This document shows, one piece after another, positions 8,286 through 16,700 of a stretch of 64,000 nucleotides of DNA (position 1 is its first letter; every line of letters starts with the position of its first letter). The notes beneath the pieces are model-generated. The model saw nothing but the letters and a program-made list of their open reading frames with translations. It was not told where the DNA came from and did not search any database. Made by a program: the position numbers and the translations under genes. The stretch comes from Candidatus Moranbacteria bacterium RIFCSPHIGHO2_01_FULL_55_24. GTDB taxonomy: Bacteria; Patescibacteria; Paceibacteria; Moranbacterales; UBA1568. The stretch lies in contig MFRW01000005.1 of the NCBI GenBank assembly GCA_001786575.1, positions 33,085-97,084 of the forward strand, written 5' to 3'.

Positions 8286-9782
8286 TTACTCTACCCAGTG
8301 CCGTTTCCGGATAGCCTGGTCTTCCGCTTCCCGCTTTTCCTCGATCTTCTCTTGCGCGAGCGCGCGGAGCTCGCCTATGTCGCTTGCGGCGAGTGTCCGG
8401 GCGCGCCCGAGGAGAATCTCGCGCGTATTCTTCTCTTTGTCATCGATCACTTCCGCGAGAAGCACATCGAGGATCGCGCCGATCTTCGGGCCGGCAGGGA
8501 TACCGACCGTCTCTATGAGATCCGTGCCTTTGATGGCGAGCATCTTCACCGAGAGCGGATCCCGGGAGACTTTCTCGATCATGTATTCCAAATGCCGGAG
8601 CTTGTACGGCTTGGCTTTCGGCACACCCGAACCCAAGCGGTCGCCGACGCGGACTGCCATGAGATCATCCATGTTTTCGAGCCCTACCCGTTTCACCAAA
8701 CGCCGCACAGAGGCTTCGGTGACTTCGCCGACATTGTAATAGAAGAGATGATTATCCACAAGGAGGGAGGCCTTTTTCACGATCGCTTGCGGATATTTGA
8801 GACGCTCGAGGATTTTGGTCGTCATGCGCGCTCCGACATGGTCGTGGTTGTAGAAGGTGGAGCGGTAACCCTCACCGCGCTTGGTGCATGGCTTGGCGAC
8901 GTCATGGAGGAGGGTCGCCAGGCGGACGGAAAGCTTCTGCGACGGGCAAGTTTGGAGGGCGCGCAGGTTGTGCTCCCAGACAGTATAGATATGATGCAGA
9001 TTCTGGGTCACCCCGATCCCTTCGCGAAGCTCGGGAATGATGTATTCCAAGAGACCCGAGTATTCCAGCATCTCGATGCCTTCTTTCGAGCTTGGGGAAA
9101 GGACGATCTTCGAGAACTCATCGCGGATGCGTTCCTGCGAGATGTGGGCCAGATTGCCCGAAAGTTTTTTGATAGCCAGAAGCGTTCCTTCCTCGATGCG
9201 CCAGTTTTTCCCGTCATCTTTTTCTTGCGGGTCGCGGAGCTCCGCGAAGAGGCGCACGGCGCGCATGAGGCGCAGAGCGTCTTCGCCGAAGCGTTCTTCC
9301 GGAACGCCTACCGTCCGGATGATCTTTTTTTCCAGATCCTCTTGGCCGTGGAATGGATCGATGAGCTGTTCTTTGTCTTCCTTTTTCCCATACGCCAGCG
9401 CATTGACAGTGAAGTCCCGTCGCGCCAGATCTTCCTCGAGCGACGCGGTGAAGCGGACTTCATCGGGGCGGCGCTTGTCCTCATAACCGGATTCTACCCG
9501 GTAGGTAGTGACTTCGATGATGTCGTGTTCGTGCTTCGGAGGAGTGGTCTTCAGGAAGCGGGGGACTTTGACGCCGACCGTCCCGAAGCGGTTCTCATAG
9601 ACGCTTCCCGGAAAGACTGCCAGGATCTCTTCGGGAGTGGCGTTGGTCGTGATGTCCCAATCTTTCGGCACGCGTTCGAGGAGCAGGTCACGGACGCAGC
9701 CCCCGACGATGAATGCTTCGAAACCGGCTTGTTCCAAAGCCGTCATGGTTTCTCGGACTGGGGTAGGTATATGTATCTTCAT
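8286..9782 (-). CDS. cca: CCA tRNA nucleotidyltransferase with HD domain
   Basis: A 498-aa protein. The N-terminal nucleotidyltransferase domain has FIVGGCVRDLLL (about residues 24-35), the metal-binding DWDITT (about 40-45) and RRDFTVNALAY. The poly(A)-polymerase-type RNA-binding domain follows, and an HD domain (LATLLHDVAKP, about residue 280) is in the C-terminal half, as in class II bacterial CCA-adding enzymes. It adds or repairs the 3' CCA of tRNAs using CTP and ATP. This fits the six tRNA genes here, none of which encodes CCA. The gene lies 67 bp after infB and 9 bp before tRNA-Pro on the same strand. The HD domain suggests additional phosphohydrolase activity, known in some family members. 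Confidence 0.93.
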   Translation of the reverse strand: MKIHIPTPVRETMTALEQAGFEAFIVGGCVRDLLLERVPKDWDITTNATPEEILAVFPGSVYENRFGTVGVKVPRFLKTTPPKHEHDIIEVTTYRVESGYEDKRRPDEVRFTASLEEDLARRDFTVNALAYGKKEDKEQLIDPFHGQEDLEKKIIRTVGVPEERFGEDALRLMRAVRLFAELRDPQEKDDGKNWRIEEGTLLAIKKLSGNLAHISQERIRDEFSKIVLSPSSKEGIEMLEYSGLLEYIIPELREGIGVTQNLHHIYTVWEHNLRALQTCPSQKLSVRLATLLHDVAKPCTKRGEGYRSTFYNHDHVGARMTTKILERLKYPQAIVKKASLLVDNHLFYYNVGEVTEASVRRLVKRVGLENMDDLMAVRVGDRLGSGVPKAKPYKLRHLEYMIEKVSRDPLSVKMLAIKGTDLIETVGIPAGPKIGAILDVLLAEVIDDKEKNTREILLGRARTLAASDIGELRALAQEKIEEKREAEDQAIRKRHWVE

Positions 9783-9848
9783 GGAGATAAGGAGAGCATC
9801 TGAAGCGCAGGCTTTTCAGAATACTCGGAAAGTTGAGAAGTCTCTGGT

Positions 9849-11621
9849 CTACAAGCTGCGTTTTTTCTCTTCTTCTTTGTAGGCAACGAGCGTGTCTCCG
9901 ACTTGGATCTTGACGGATCCTTCGAAGACGACACCGCATTCATTCCCTTGGCCGACCTCGTCCGCATTCTGCTTGTTCTGCTGGAGATTCGTCATGCGGC
10001 CGCTTCCGACGGATTCGCCGTCACGGAGCACTTCGATGAGCGATCCGCGCAGGAGCTTGCCTTCGCTGACGCGTCCGCCGACGATCATGTCGCGCTTGCC
10101 GGTCTTGAAAATCGCCATGACCGAGAGGCGGCCGGAATCGGTGCGGACGATTTCCGGCGGCAGGAGGGAAGCCATCTTCTCTTTCACGGCCTCGACCAGC
10201 TTGTAGATGATGTTGTAGGTTTCGATCATAACACCGCTGTTTTCGGCCAGACGCTTCGCGACGGAGGTGGGTTCGGCATTGAATCCGAGGATCAGCGCGT
10301 CGCCGCTTTCTGCCATCCTCACGTCGGACTCGGTGATATTACCGACCCCGGAAGAGATGATCTGGAGATTCACCTCGGAGGATTCGATAGAGCCGAGGAT
10401 CTGTTCGATAGCCTCGAGCGACCCCTGGACGTCAGCCTTGAGGACGACAGCGAGCTTCTTGATCTCCTCTTCTCCCTCGCCTTGGATCTTGGAAGTTTTG
10501 CTCTTGGCAGTATCTTTCAGGAGCGCTTCCTTGGATTTGAGCCGGGCCAAGCCTTTGCCACCGACGACTTGGACGACATCATTCACCTGGGGAGCCGTAT
10601 TGAAACCGTAGACCGTCGTCGGCGCGGAAGGACCAGCGCTTTCCAGATTGCGGCCAGCGAAATCCTCGATGCGGCGGATGCGCCCGAAGGCGGCTCCGGA
10701 GACCACATCTTGGCCGACTTTGAGCATTCCGGTGCGCACGAGAACGGTTGCGACCGGACCCTTCTGGGGGTCGAGATGGGATTCGAGAACGACGGAGAGC
10801 CCATCCCGTTTCTGATCGGCCCGGAAATCCTCGACTTCGGCTACCAGGAGGATGTTATCGAGAAGGGTGTCGATATTGATATTGTTCTTAGCGCTGATTT
10901 CCGTGCACATAGTGTCACCGCCCCATTCTTCGAAGAGGATGCCGTGCTCCGCCAATTCCTGCTTGACGCGCTCCGGCTTGGCATCGGGCTTGTCGATCTT
11001 GTTTATCGCCACGATTACCGGGAGCTTGCGCTCTTTCAGGTAGGCGATCACTTCCTTGGTCTGGGGGCGGACGCCATCGTCTGCCGCTACGACGAGGATG
11101 GCGATATCGGCGATCGAAAGACCGCGCTTCCGCATCGCAGCGAAGGCTTCATGGCCGGGAGTATCCACGAAGGTGATCAGCTGCTTGTGCTTCTTCACTT
11201 GGTAAGCGCTGATGTGCTGGGTGATGCCGCCTGCTTCGCCGGAAGCGACGCTCGCTTTGCGGATGGTATCGAGAAGCGTTGTCTTGCCGTGGTCGACGTG
11301 ACCGAGGATAGTGACGACCGGCGGGCGGGGAGAAAGATTCTTGCCGGAAGTCTTCTCTTCGGCGAGGATCTTGTTGAGCCCTTCGAGGGTGAGCGCTCCT
11401 TCACCGGACTCCTCGACGCTTTCCTGCGTCTCGAAGCCGAGGTCTGCCGCGATGACGCTCGCTGTCTCGAAATCGATCTCCTCATTGATCGTCGCCAGGA
11501 TACCGTTCTTCATGAGTTCGGTGATAAGCGCCGGCACCGGCACGCCCAAAAGCTCCGCGAGTTTCTTGACGGTCACGGAAGATGGGAGCTGGACGATTTT
11601 CGGAGCGGTTTCATTTGTCAT
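9849..11621 (-). CDS. infB: Translation initiation factor IF-2 (compact form)
   Basis: The start is taken at ATG 11619-11621 (MTNETAPKIV), giving 590 aa; an open frame continues upstream but overlaps the DUF4446 gene and is Arg/Cys-rich, unlike a real N-terminus. One IF2N-type domain (SVTVKKLAELLGV, residues ~15-65) is followed by the GTPase domain: G1 GHVDHGKTT, G3 DTPGHEAF, G4 NKID. EF-Tu-like domain II and the IF-2 specific C-terminal domains come next. IF-2 brings initiator fMet-tRNA to the 30S subunit and promotes 50S joining. The protein is short beside E. coli IF-2 (890 aa), lacking the long variable N-terminus. Confidence 0.95.
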   Translation of the reverse strand: MTNETAPKIVQLPSSVTVKKLAELLGVPVPALITELMKNGILATINEEIDFETASVIAADLGFETQESVEESGEGALTLEGLNKILAEEKTSGKNLSPRPPVVTILGHVDHGKTTLLDTIRKASVASGEAGGITQHISAYQVKKHKQLITFVDTPGHEAFAAMRKRGLSIADIAILVVAADDGVRPQTKEVIAYLKERKLPVIVAINKIDKPDAKPERVKQELAEHGILFEEWGGDTMCTEISAKNNINIDTLLDNILLVAEVEDFRADQKRDGLSVVLESHLDPQKGPVATVLVRTGMLKVGQDVVSGAAFGRIRRIEDFAGRNLESAGPSAPTTVYGFNTAPQVNDVVQVVGGKGLARLKSKEALLKDTAKSKTSKIQGEGEEEIKKLAVVLKADVQGSLEAIEQILGSIESSEVNLQIISSGVGNITESDVRMAESGDALILGFNAEPTSVAKRLAENSGVMIETYNIIYKLVEAVKEKMASLLPPEIVRTDSGRLSVMAIFKTGKRDMIVGGRVSEGKLLRGSLIEVLRDGESVGSGRMTNLQQNKQNADEVGQGNECGVVFEGSVKIQVGDTLVAYKEEEKKRSL

Positions 11622-11659
11622 AGCGGAAGTTTTCTTAGGAAATAATATGAGAAGAGAGG

Positions 11660-12175
11660 CTAAACGGTAGTTGATTTTCCGCTGATCGCTTGGGAGATGG
11701 CGGTCTTTTCCTCTTCGGTGAAGGGAAAACCGTCGGCATTTCCGTTTACGACAGGCTTGGCATAGACACGGGTGCCTTCGCGGGTATGGAGCGAGGAGAT
11801 GACGAGGCCGCAATTCCGGCCATCCAGGAGGGCGACCGAAAAGCTCTGATTGCCGCCGACTTCCTTGAAAGGGTTGAAACGGAGCACGCTGGTCTTGTGG
11901 ACGCTCTTCATGCCCAATTCCCGGAGACGGTTCGAAATCTCGAAAAGCTCTTGGATTTCCTGGTCAAGCGTTTTGGTTTCCTCGAGCTGTTCCAGAAGCA
12001 CTTTTTCGAGGTCGCGGGCTTCTTTCCCGGAAAAGAAAACCTGAAGCTTCTTGGCAGTACGTCTCTGCCGTACCCAGACGGTAACGAGACCGGCCAATAT
12101 AAGCATTTCCCCGGCGAAAAGGCCGATGAGAGTATAGAGTGCTGCGGGAGAAAGCTCTTGGAAAAATCCGAACAT
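11660..12175 (-). CDS. DUF4446 family membrane-anchored protein
   Basis: 171 aa from ATG 12173-12175; a GTG at 12208 in frame is a less likely start. One transmembrane helix at about residues 8-32 is followed by a helical coiled-coil segment and a C-terminal domain with the family's HKTSVLRFNPFKEVGGNQSF pattern. That matches DUF4446, common in Firmicutes and Patescibacteria, function unknown. It is located between DUF1653 and infB in the same direction. Confidence 0.85.
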   Translation of the reverse strand: MFGFFQELSPAALYTLIGLFAGEMLILAGLVTVWVRQRRTAKKLQVFFSGKEARDLEKVLLEQLEETKTLDQEIQELFEISNRLRELGMKSVHKTSVLRFNPFKEVGGNQSFSVALLDGRNCGLVISSLHTREGTRVYAKPVVNGNADGFPFTEEEKTAISQAISGKSTTV

Positions 12176-12265
12176 AAGAAAAAGGCGTCTTGTTCGAAAC
12201 GGTATCACGGATTTTCTCTTTTGTAAAGCCTTTTAAAAGCGAAAAAAAGCCAAGGCAAGGGATTT

Positions 12266-12529
12266 TTATCGGGCCGTCCAGAGCGCTTGCGGGTGAGCTA
12301 CCAGGTCTTCTGGGGTGAAAGGGCGGACGAACTGGAAGCGCGGGCCGGAATAGCCTGCTTCGGGGATGTCCACCTGCTCTTCGAAGACTTCCCGCTTGCG
12401 GGCCCAGAGGGTGTAGTCGTCGTAGAGCGCCTGGTAGATGACCATGTCTTCGAGGTTTTCCTCATACTTGGCGATTCCGATTACCAGATACTCGCGGCCT
12501 TTGTAGTGCCTGTAGATGCCTAGCTGCAT
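12266..12529 (-). CDS. DUF1653 domain protein
   Basis: The start is ATG 12527-12529; the open frame upstream runs through tRNA-Ser and is not coding. The 87-aa product has the DUF1653 signature: GIYRHYKGREYLVIGIAKYEE, then YQALYDDYTLWARKREVFEE. DUF1653 is a small beta-rich domain of unknown function. It lies directly after tRNA-Ser and before DUF4446 on the same strand. Confidence 0.88.
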   Translation of the reverse strand: MQLGIYRHYKGREYLVIGIAKYEENLEDMVIYQALYDDYTLWARKREVFEEQVDIPEAGYSGPRFQFVRPFTPEDLVAHPQALWTAR

Positions 12530-12553
12530 AGGTTTTTGTTTATGAAAATAATG

Positions 12554-12640
12554 AGGAGAGGGAGGGATTCGAACCCTCGGTACCCTTGCAGGTACAACAG
12601 TTTTCGAGACTGTCCTATTCGACCACTCTAGCACCTCTCC
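12554..12640 (-). tRNA. tRNA-Ser (anticodon CGA)
   Basis: Read on the - strand: acceptor GGAGAGG / CCTCTCC, anticodon stem ACAGT/ACTGT with loop CTCGAAA (anticodon CGA), long variable arm (TACC...GGTA type), T-arm GGGTTCGAATCCC. CCA not encoded. The base after the acceptor reads T, whereas serine tRNAs usually have G there; either an oddity of this lineage or a reading limit. First gene of the - strand translation run. Confidence 0.93.
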
Positions 12641-12668
12641 TGGTTCCGGTTTTCTTATCTCTCCACTC

Positions 12669-12697
12669 TTTGTACAAGAAAGCGTCTGGCGAGGCAA
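12669..12697 (-). promoter_or_regulatory. Promoter for the tRNA-Ser ... tRNA-Leu run
   Basis: On the - strand, TTGCCT (-35), 17 bp, TACAAA (-10). The predicted start lies about 20 nt upstream of tRNA-Ser. With the terminator at 7659-7690 it could delimit a single 5-kb transcript. Confidence 0.55.
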
Positions 12698-12707
12698 GGG
12701 AGAGGCT

Positions 12708-12735
12708 TTGTTGTTCGCTTTTTTCGTTGTACAAT
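12708..12735 (+). promoter_or_regulatory. Promoter for the methyltransferase/SBP pair
   Basis: TTGTTG (12708-12713), 16 bp, TACAAT (12730-12735). Start predicted near 12742, about 21 nt before the ATG at 12763. It is divergent from the tRNA-Ser promoter. Confidence 0.5.
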
Positions 12736-12762
12736 AAAAGGCGAAATACCAACAAGAAAAAT

Positions 12763-13311
12763 ATGGCTGCGCCCCTTGCTTTGACGTTTGTCGACCCATC
12801 CCATGTCCTGCGTGATCTGCCCGTAGCGGCAGGGCAGAAAGTCGCCGATTTCGGCTGCGGCTCGGGTTATTTTTCCCTAGAATTCGCCAAGCGTGTCGGT
12901 GCGGACGGGAGCGTCCACGCCTTCGATGTGCTGCCTTCCGCCCTCGAGGCGGTCGCGAGCCGCGCGAAAACGATGGGAATCCAAAATATCACGACCAAGC
13001 GCGTGAACCTGGAGAACGCCGATGGTTCCACGCTCCTCGCAGAAAGCGTCGACTGGGTAGTGATCAAGGACATGCTTTTCCAGAATCAGAAGAAAGAAGC
13101 CATCCTCCACGAAGCGGCCCGCGTACTGCGGCCCGGAGGCTACATGCTCATCATGGAGTGGAGCCCGGAAGAATCGCTTGTCGGACCGGGGAGAGAACTG
13201 CGCATCGCTCCGGAGAAGCTGCAGTCCATGACGGAAGCCGCCGGATTTTCCTTGGAGAAGGAAATCCCGGTTGGAGGATTCCACTACGCTTTTTTAGTGA
13301 AGAAAAAATAG
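12763..13311 (+). CDS. Class I SAM-dependent methyltransferase
   Basis: The start is ATG 12763-12765; the frame further upstream overlaps tRNA-Ser. The 182-aa product begins with a short helix, then motif I (VADFGCGSGYFSLEFA, residues ~28-43), an acidic residue after strand 2 (VHAFDVL), and the motif LRPGGYMLIMEW. This is a UbiE/Erg6-like class I fold that transfers methyl from S-adenosylmethionine; the substrate cannot be told. It ends 5 bp before the solute-binding lipoprotein gene. Confidence 0.88.
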   Translation: MAAPLALTFVDPSHVLRDLPVAAGQKVADFGCGSGYFSLEFAKRVGADGSVHAFDVLPSALEAVASRAKTMGIQNITTKRVNLENADGSTLLAESVDWVVIKDMLFQNQKKEAILHEAARVLRPGGYMLIMEWSPEESLVGPGRELRIAPEKLQSMTEAAGFSLEKEIPVGGFHYAFLVKKK

Positions 13312-13315
13312 GCTT

Positions 13316-14713
13316 ATGAAGCGCTGGCAGAAAAGCATCATGCTCGGAATGGGGATATGCGGGATCGCGCTCCTTTCAGGCTGCGGATTCAAGACGACTG
13401 CACCCGAGAGCTATAGCGTGGATCTGGAAGTCTGGGGAGTTTTCGACGACAGTGATGCCTACACGGAAATCTTCAACGAGTACCAGAAGCTCAATCCGTA
13501 CGTGAAGAATATCCGCTACCGCAAGCTGCCGGTAGAGACGTATAAGGAGGATCTCCTGAACGCTTTGGCGGCGAACAAGGGGCCGGATATCTTCATGATC
13601 CGCAATGTCTGGCGGACGTCGTTCGAGGACAAGCTTTCCCCGGCACCGGAAAGTTTCGCGGAACGGAGCTTCCGGGACGCGTTTGTCGATGTAGCCGCCG
13701 CCGACTTTATCGGGGACGACAAGAAGATCTATGCCGTGCCGCTCTCGGTGGATTCTCTCGCGCTCTACTACAACAAAGACCTCTTCAACGCGGCCGGCAT
13801 CGCTGCGCCGCCGACGACCTGGGAAGAGCTTGCTGCCGATGCGGAGAAACTGAATAGCCTCGATGAATACGGCAATTTCCGCCAGTCGGGCGTCGCGCTC
13901 GGGACAGCCCGGAATATCAACCGCTCGACTGACATCCTTTCGGCTATGATGTTCCAGCTCGGAGCGAATCTGGGTCAGGAAAACGCTTCCGGCCAAGTGA
14001 ACCTTAATGACGAAGCAAGCAGCAAAGCGACGGAATTCTATACCCAATTCGCGCGTATCGGTTCCCCATCCTATTCTTGGAATCCGCGCCAGCATTACTC
14101 GATCGATGCTTTCTACGAGGGCACCCTCGGCATGATGATCAACTATTCCTGGCAGTACCCGACGATCAAGCAGAAGAACGCCAAGCTAAACATCGGCGTG
14201 GCACCCCTGCCCCAGTTCATCGGCGGGAAGACCAGCAATTATGCCAATTATTGGGGCTACGGAGTTTCCAAAAACAAAGAGTATACTGCGCCAGTGGGGC
14301 AGCAAGCGACGGTTGATCCGGCCAAGCAGAATGAGCTTCGCATCCATGAATCCTGGCAGCTTCTCCGCTTCATGGCGTACCCGCACCCCGAAAAGACGAT
14401 TACGCTCGTAAACGGGGCTGAAGGCACTTCCAAAGACTTTCCGCTCGCGTTCGATCCGGCGGAGAAGTATCTGGAGAAAACAAGGAAGCCGGCCGCCCGT
14501 CGCGACCTCATAGAGAAACAGAAGAACGATGTGGTGCTCTCGCCTTTCGCTCTGGGGAATCTCATCGCGAAGAACTGGGAACAGAGCAATCCGGAAGCGA
14601 TCGAGACAATCCTCGCGGATATGATAGAGAGTTTCGTCAGCGGAGAAAAGAGTATTTTCGACGCATTGAGCACTGCCACGAACCGGATCAACGTGCTTTC
14701 GAACAAGCGCTGA
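13316..14713 (+). CDS. Extracellular solute-binding lipoprotein (ABC family 1)
   Basis: A 465-aa protein. The signal sequence ends in a lipobox LLSGC at about residues 19-23, so the Cys should be lipidated and the protein tethered outside the membrane. The rest matches sugar-type family 1 solute-binding proteins: DLEVWGVFDDSDAYTEIFNEY near the start, KGPDIFMIRN, AVPLSVDSLALYYNKDLF and AAPPTTWEEL. No ABC permease or ATPase gene lies anywhere in the window, so it is an orphan here; it may serve a transporter encoded elsewhere. It is cotranscribed with the methyltransferase gene, 5 bp away. Confidence 0.88.
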   Translation: MKRWQKSIMLGMGICGIALLSGCGFKTTAPESYSVDLEVWGVFDDSDAYTEIFNEYQKLNPYVKNIRYRKLPVETYKEDLLNALAANKGPDIFMIRNVWRTSFEDKLSPAPESFAERSFRDAFVDVAAADFIGDDKKIYAVPLSVDSLALYYNKDLFNAAGIAAPPTTWEELAADAEKLNSLDEYGNFRQSGVALGTARNINRSTDILSAMMFQLGANLGQENASGQVNLNDEASSKATEFYTQFARIGSPSYSWNPRQHYSIDAFYEGTLGMMINYSWQYPTIKQKNAKLNIGVAPLPQFIGGKTSNYANYWGYGVSKNKEYTAPVGQQATVDPAKQNELRIHESWQLLRFMAYPHPEKTITLVNGAEGTSKDFPLAFDPAEKYLEKTRKPAARRDLIEKQKNDVVLSPFALGNLIAKNWEQSNPEAIETILADMIESFVSGEKSIFDALSTATNRINVLSNKR

Positions 14714-14715
14714 TA

Positions 14716-14744
14716 TTGACAGAAGGCTTTTTTCCCTGTAGAAT
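14716..14744 (+). promoter_or_regulatory. typA promoter (near-consensus sigma70)
   Basis: TTGACA (14716-14721), 17 bp, TAGAAT (14739-14744). It begins 2 bp after the stop codon of the previous gene. Predicted start near 14751, upstream of a terminator-like hairpin. Confidence 0.8.
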
Positions 14745-14756
14745 TCAGTCAATAAG

Positions 14757-14780
14757 AAAAGGCGTGCACGCGCCTTTTTT
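14757..14780 (+). terminator. Terminator-like hairpin in the typA leader
   Basis: Stem GGCG / CGCC flanked by AAAA and TTTTTT (14775-14780). It lies downstream of the typA promoter and 35 nt before the typA ATG. It could end the solute-binding-protein transcript, attenuate typA, or both. Confidence 0.6.
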
Positions 14781-14814
14781 CAGTGTTACAGCCTTTTTAT
14801 CCCTCTCCATAACT

Positions 14815-16602
14815 ATGCAGATCAGAAACATCGCTATCATCGCGCACGTTGACCACGGCAAGACCACCTTGACGGATGCTTTGATGCGCCAGACAGGCAT
14901 GGTGACCGCTGAAGGGGTCTCTATGGACTCGAACCAGCTGGAGCGCGAGCGCGGCATCACCATCTATGCCAAAAACGCCGCTCTCTTCTACAAGGACACG
15001 AAGATCAATATCGTGGATACTCCGGGCCATGCCGATTTCGGCTCCGAAGTGGAACGGGTGCTCCGCTCTATCGACAGCGTCGTGCTCGTCGTGGATGCCC
15101 AGGAAGGACCGATGCCGCAGACGCGTTTCGTCCTGAAGAAGTCCCTCGAGCTGGGGCTGAAGCCGATCGTGGTCTTGAACAAGATCGACAAGCCGGCCGC
15201 CCGGCCGAAAGAAGTCGCAGAGATGGTGTACGAACTCTTCTTGGATCTCGGCGCGAACGATGAGCAGCTGGATTTCAAAATCGTCTATGCGATCGCACGC
15301 GAGGGCGTGGCGAGCCTCTCTCTCGAAACCAAGGGTGAGAACCTCTTCCCGCTTCTCGACACGCTGCTTGAAGTGGTGCCTCCGGCCGAACAGGCCGTAG
15401 ACAAGCCGCTTTCCGCACAGCCCTTCAACCTGGGCTATGACAACTTCGTCGGACGTCTGGCGGTTGCCCGCGTCTACGAAGGCAAGGTTTCCGTGAATGA
15501 TTCCGTGCTCGTACGGAACGTTTCCGGAAAGAGCGAATCAGGCAGGATCGTAAAGCTGTTCACCTTCCGCGGACAGGAACGCGTCGAGACGAATCAGGTG
15601 GAGGCAGGGGATATCGTCATGATCGCCGGACTGCCGAATATCGAGATTGGCGATACTATCTGCGTGAATTCCGACCAGGAGCTTCTGCCCGCTATCGCGA
15701 TCGACGAGCCGACTATCTCGCTCAACTTCTTCGTGAACGATTCTCCGTTCGCCGGACGCGAAGGAAAATTCGTGACGAACAAGCAGATCCGCGAACGTTT
15801 GGAGAAAGAATTGGAAGTGAACGTGGGACTCCGTATCGACTTCGGCGATGCCTCCTACAAGGTCTATGGCCGCGGCGAACTGCACGTAGCAATCCTTCTG
15901 GAGAACATGCGCCGCGAAGGCTATGAGGTCCAGGTATCCCAGCCGCAGGTGATCATCAAGGAAGTGGACGGCCAGAAAGTCGAGCCGTTCGAAGAAGTGA
16001 CCGTCGAGTGTCCGCAGGAGGCCTCGGGAACCGTCATCGAGAAGCTCGGCAAGCGCAAGGGCATCATGACCGATATGCGCGAAGGGAGTGGAGGCTATAC
16101 CCGCATGCTCTTCGATGTTCCGACTCGCGGGCTTTTGGGCTACCGCGGCGAGTTCATGATCGATACCCGCGGCGAGGGCACCCTCTATACCCGGGTGCTC
16201 GGTTTCCGTCCGCATGCCGGAGAAATCAAGAAACGCGATGAGGGATCGATGATCTCTATGGTTACCGGCAAAACCGCAGCCTTCGCACTGTACAATCTGC
16301 AAGACCGCGGGGTTCTGTATGTAGGTGCCGCCGTAGAGGTCTACGAAGGCATGGTTATCGGCAATGTCACCAAGGGGTCTGACATGGCAGTAAACCCGAT
16401 CAAGGGGAAGCAGCTGACCAACATGCGTTCTTCCGGCACTGATGATGCGATCAAGCTCATCCCAGCCTGGGAGCTTTCTATCGAGCGGGGATTGGAAACC
16501 ATAGCGGAGGATGAATACCTCGAAGTCACGCCGGAAAGCGTCCGCCTCCGCAAGCAGTTTTTGAAAGAGACTGATCGGACAAAAGCCGGCCGCAAGAAGT
16601 AA
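14815..16602 (+). CDS. typA: Ribosome-associated GTPase TypA/BipA
   Basis: The start is ATG 14815-14817 (MQIRNIAIIAHVDHGKTTL); the frame upstream runs through the promoter and hairpin. The 595-aa length is typical. GTPase motifs: G1 AHVDHGKTT, switch with RERGITI, DTPGHADFG, NKIDKP. EF-Tu-like domain II, EF-G-like domains III and V, and the TypA C-terminal region (RSSGTDDAIKLIPAWELSIERGLE) follow. TypA binds the ribosome and supports 50S assembly and stress growth in known bacteria. It stands alone with its own promoter and a strong terminator after it. Confidence 0.95.
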   Translation: MQIRNIAIIAHVDHGKTTLTDALMRQTGMVTAEGVSMDSNQLERERGITIYAKNAALFYKDTKINIVDTPGHADFGSEVERVLRSIDSVVLVVDAQEGPMPQTRFVLKKSLELGLKPIVVLNKIDKPAARPKEVAEMVYELFLDLGANDEQLDFKIVYAIAREGVASLSLETKGENLFPLLDTLLEVVPPAEQAVDKPLSAQPFNLGYDNFVGRLAVARVYEGKVSVNDSVLVRNVSGKSESGRIVKLFTFRGQERVETNQVEAGDIVMIAGLPNIEIGDTICVNSDQELLPAIAIDEPTISLNFFVNDSPFAGREGKFVTNKQIRERLEKELEVNVGLRIDFGDASYKVYGRGELHVAILLENMRREGYEVQVSQPQVIIKEVDGQKVEPFEEVTVECPQEASGTVIEKLGKRKGIMTDMREGSGGYTRMLFDVPTRGLLGYRGEFMIDTRGEGTLYTRVLGFRPHAGEIKKRDEGSMISMVTGKTAAFALYNLQDRGVLYVGAAVEVYEGMVIGNVTKGSDMAVNPIKGKQLTNMRSSGTDDAIKLIPAWELSIERGLETIAEDEYLEVTPESVRLRKQFLKETDRTKAGRKK

Positions 16603-16623
16603 CGTTCGCGATCGATATAGCTC

Positions 16624-16655
16624 GGGCCAGGAGGAGACTCCTGGCCCTCTTTTTT
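16624..16655 (+). terminator. typA terminator
   Basis: A 10-bp stem GGGCCAGGAG / CTCCTGGCCC with a GAGA tetraloop and a T-rich tract (16648-16655). The tract occupies the -35 region of the promoter for the next gene. Confidence 0.92.
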
Positions 16656-16667
16656 GCTGTTTTTCTG

Positions 16668-16676
16668 TGATACAAT
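16668..16676 (+). promoter_or_regulatory. Extended -10 promoter of the pilin cluster
   Basis: TGA followed by TACAAT (16671-16676) forms an extended -10 box. No -35 is evident because that position is the typA terminator T tract. Start predicted near 16683, about 18 nt before the ATG at 16701. Confidence 0.6.
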
Positions 16677-16700
16677 AGAGAAAACAAAAACAGGCTCCAT

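Noticed and set aside
8298..9803. 501-aa open frame opposite cca
   Set aside because: Exact antisense of a recognised enzyme; no domain, no promoter of its own.
9903..11645. 580-aa open frame opposite infB
   Set aside because: It is a mirror frame of a strongly conserved gene, with Asp/Asp-His-rich sequence typical of antisense shadows in GC-rich coding DNA.
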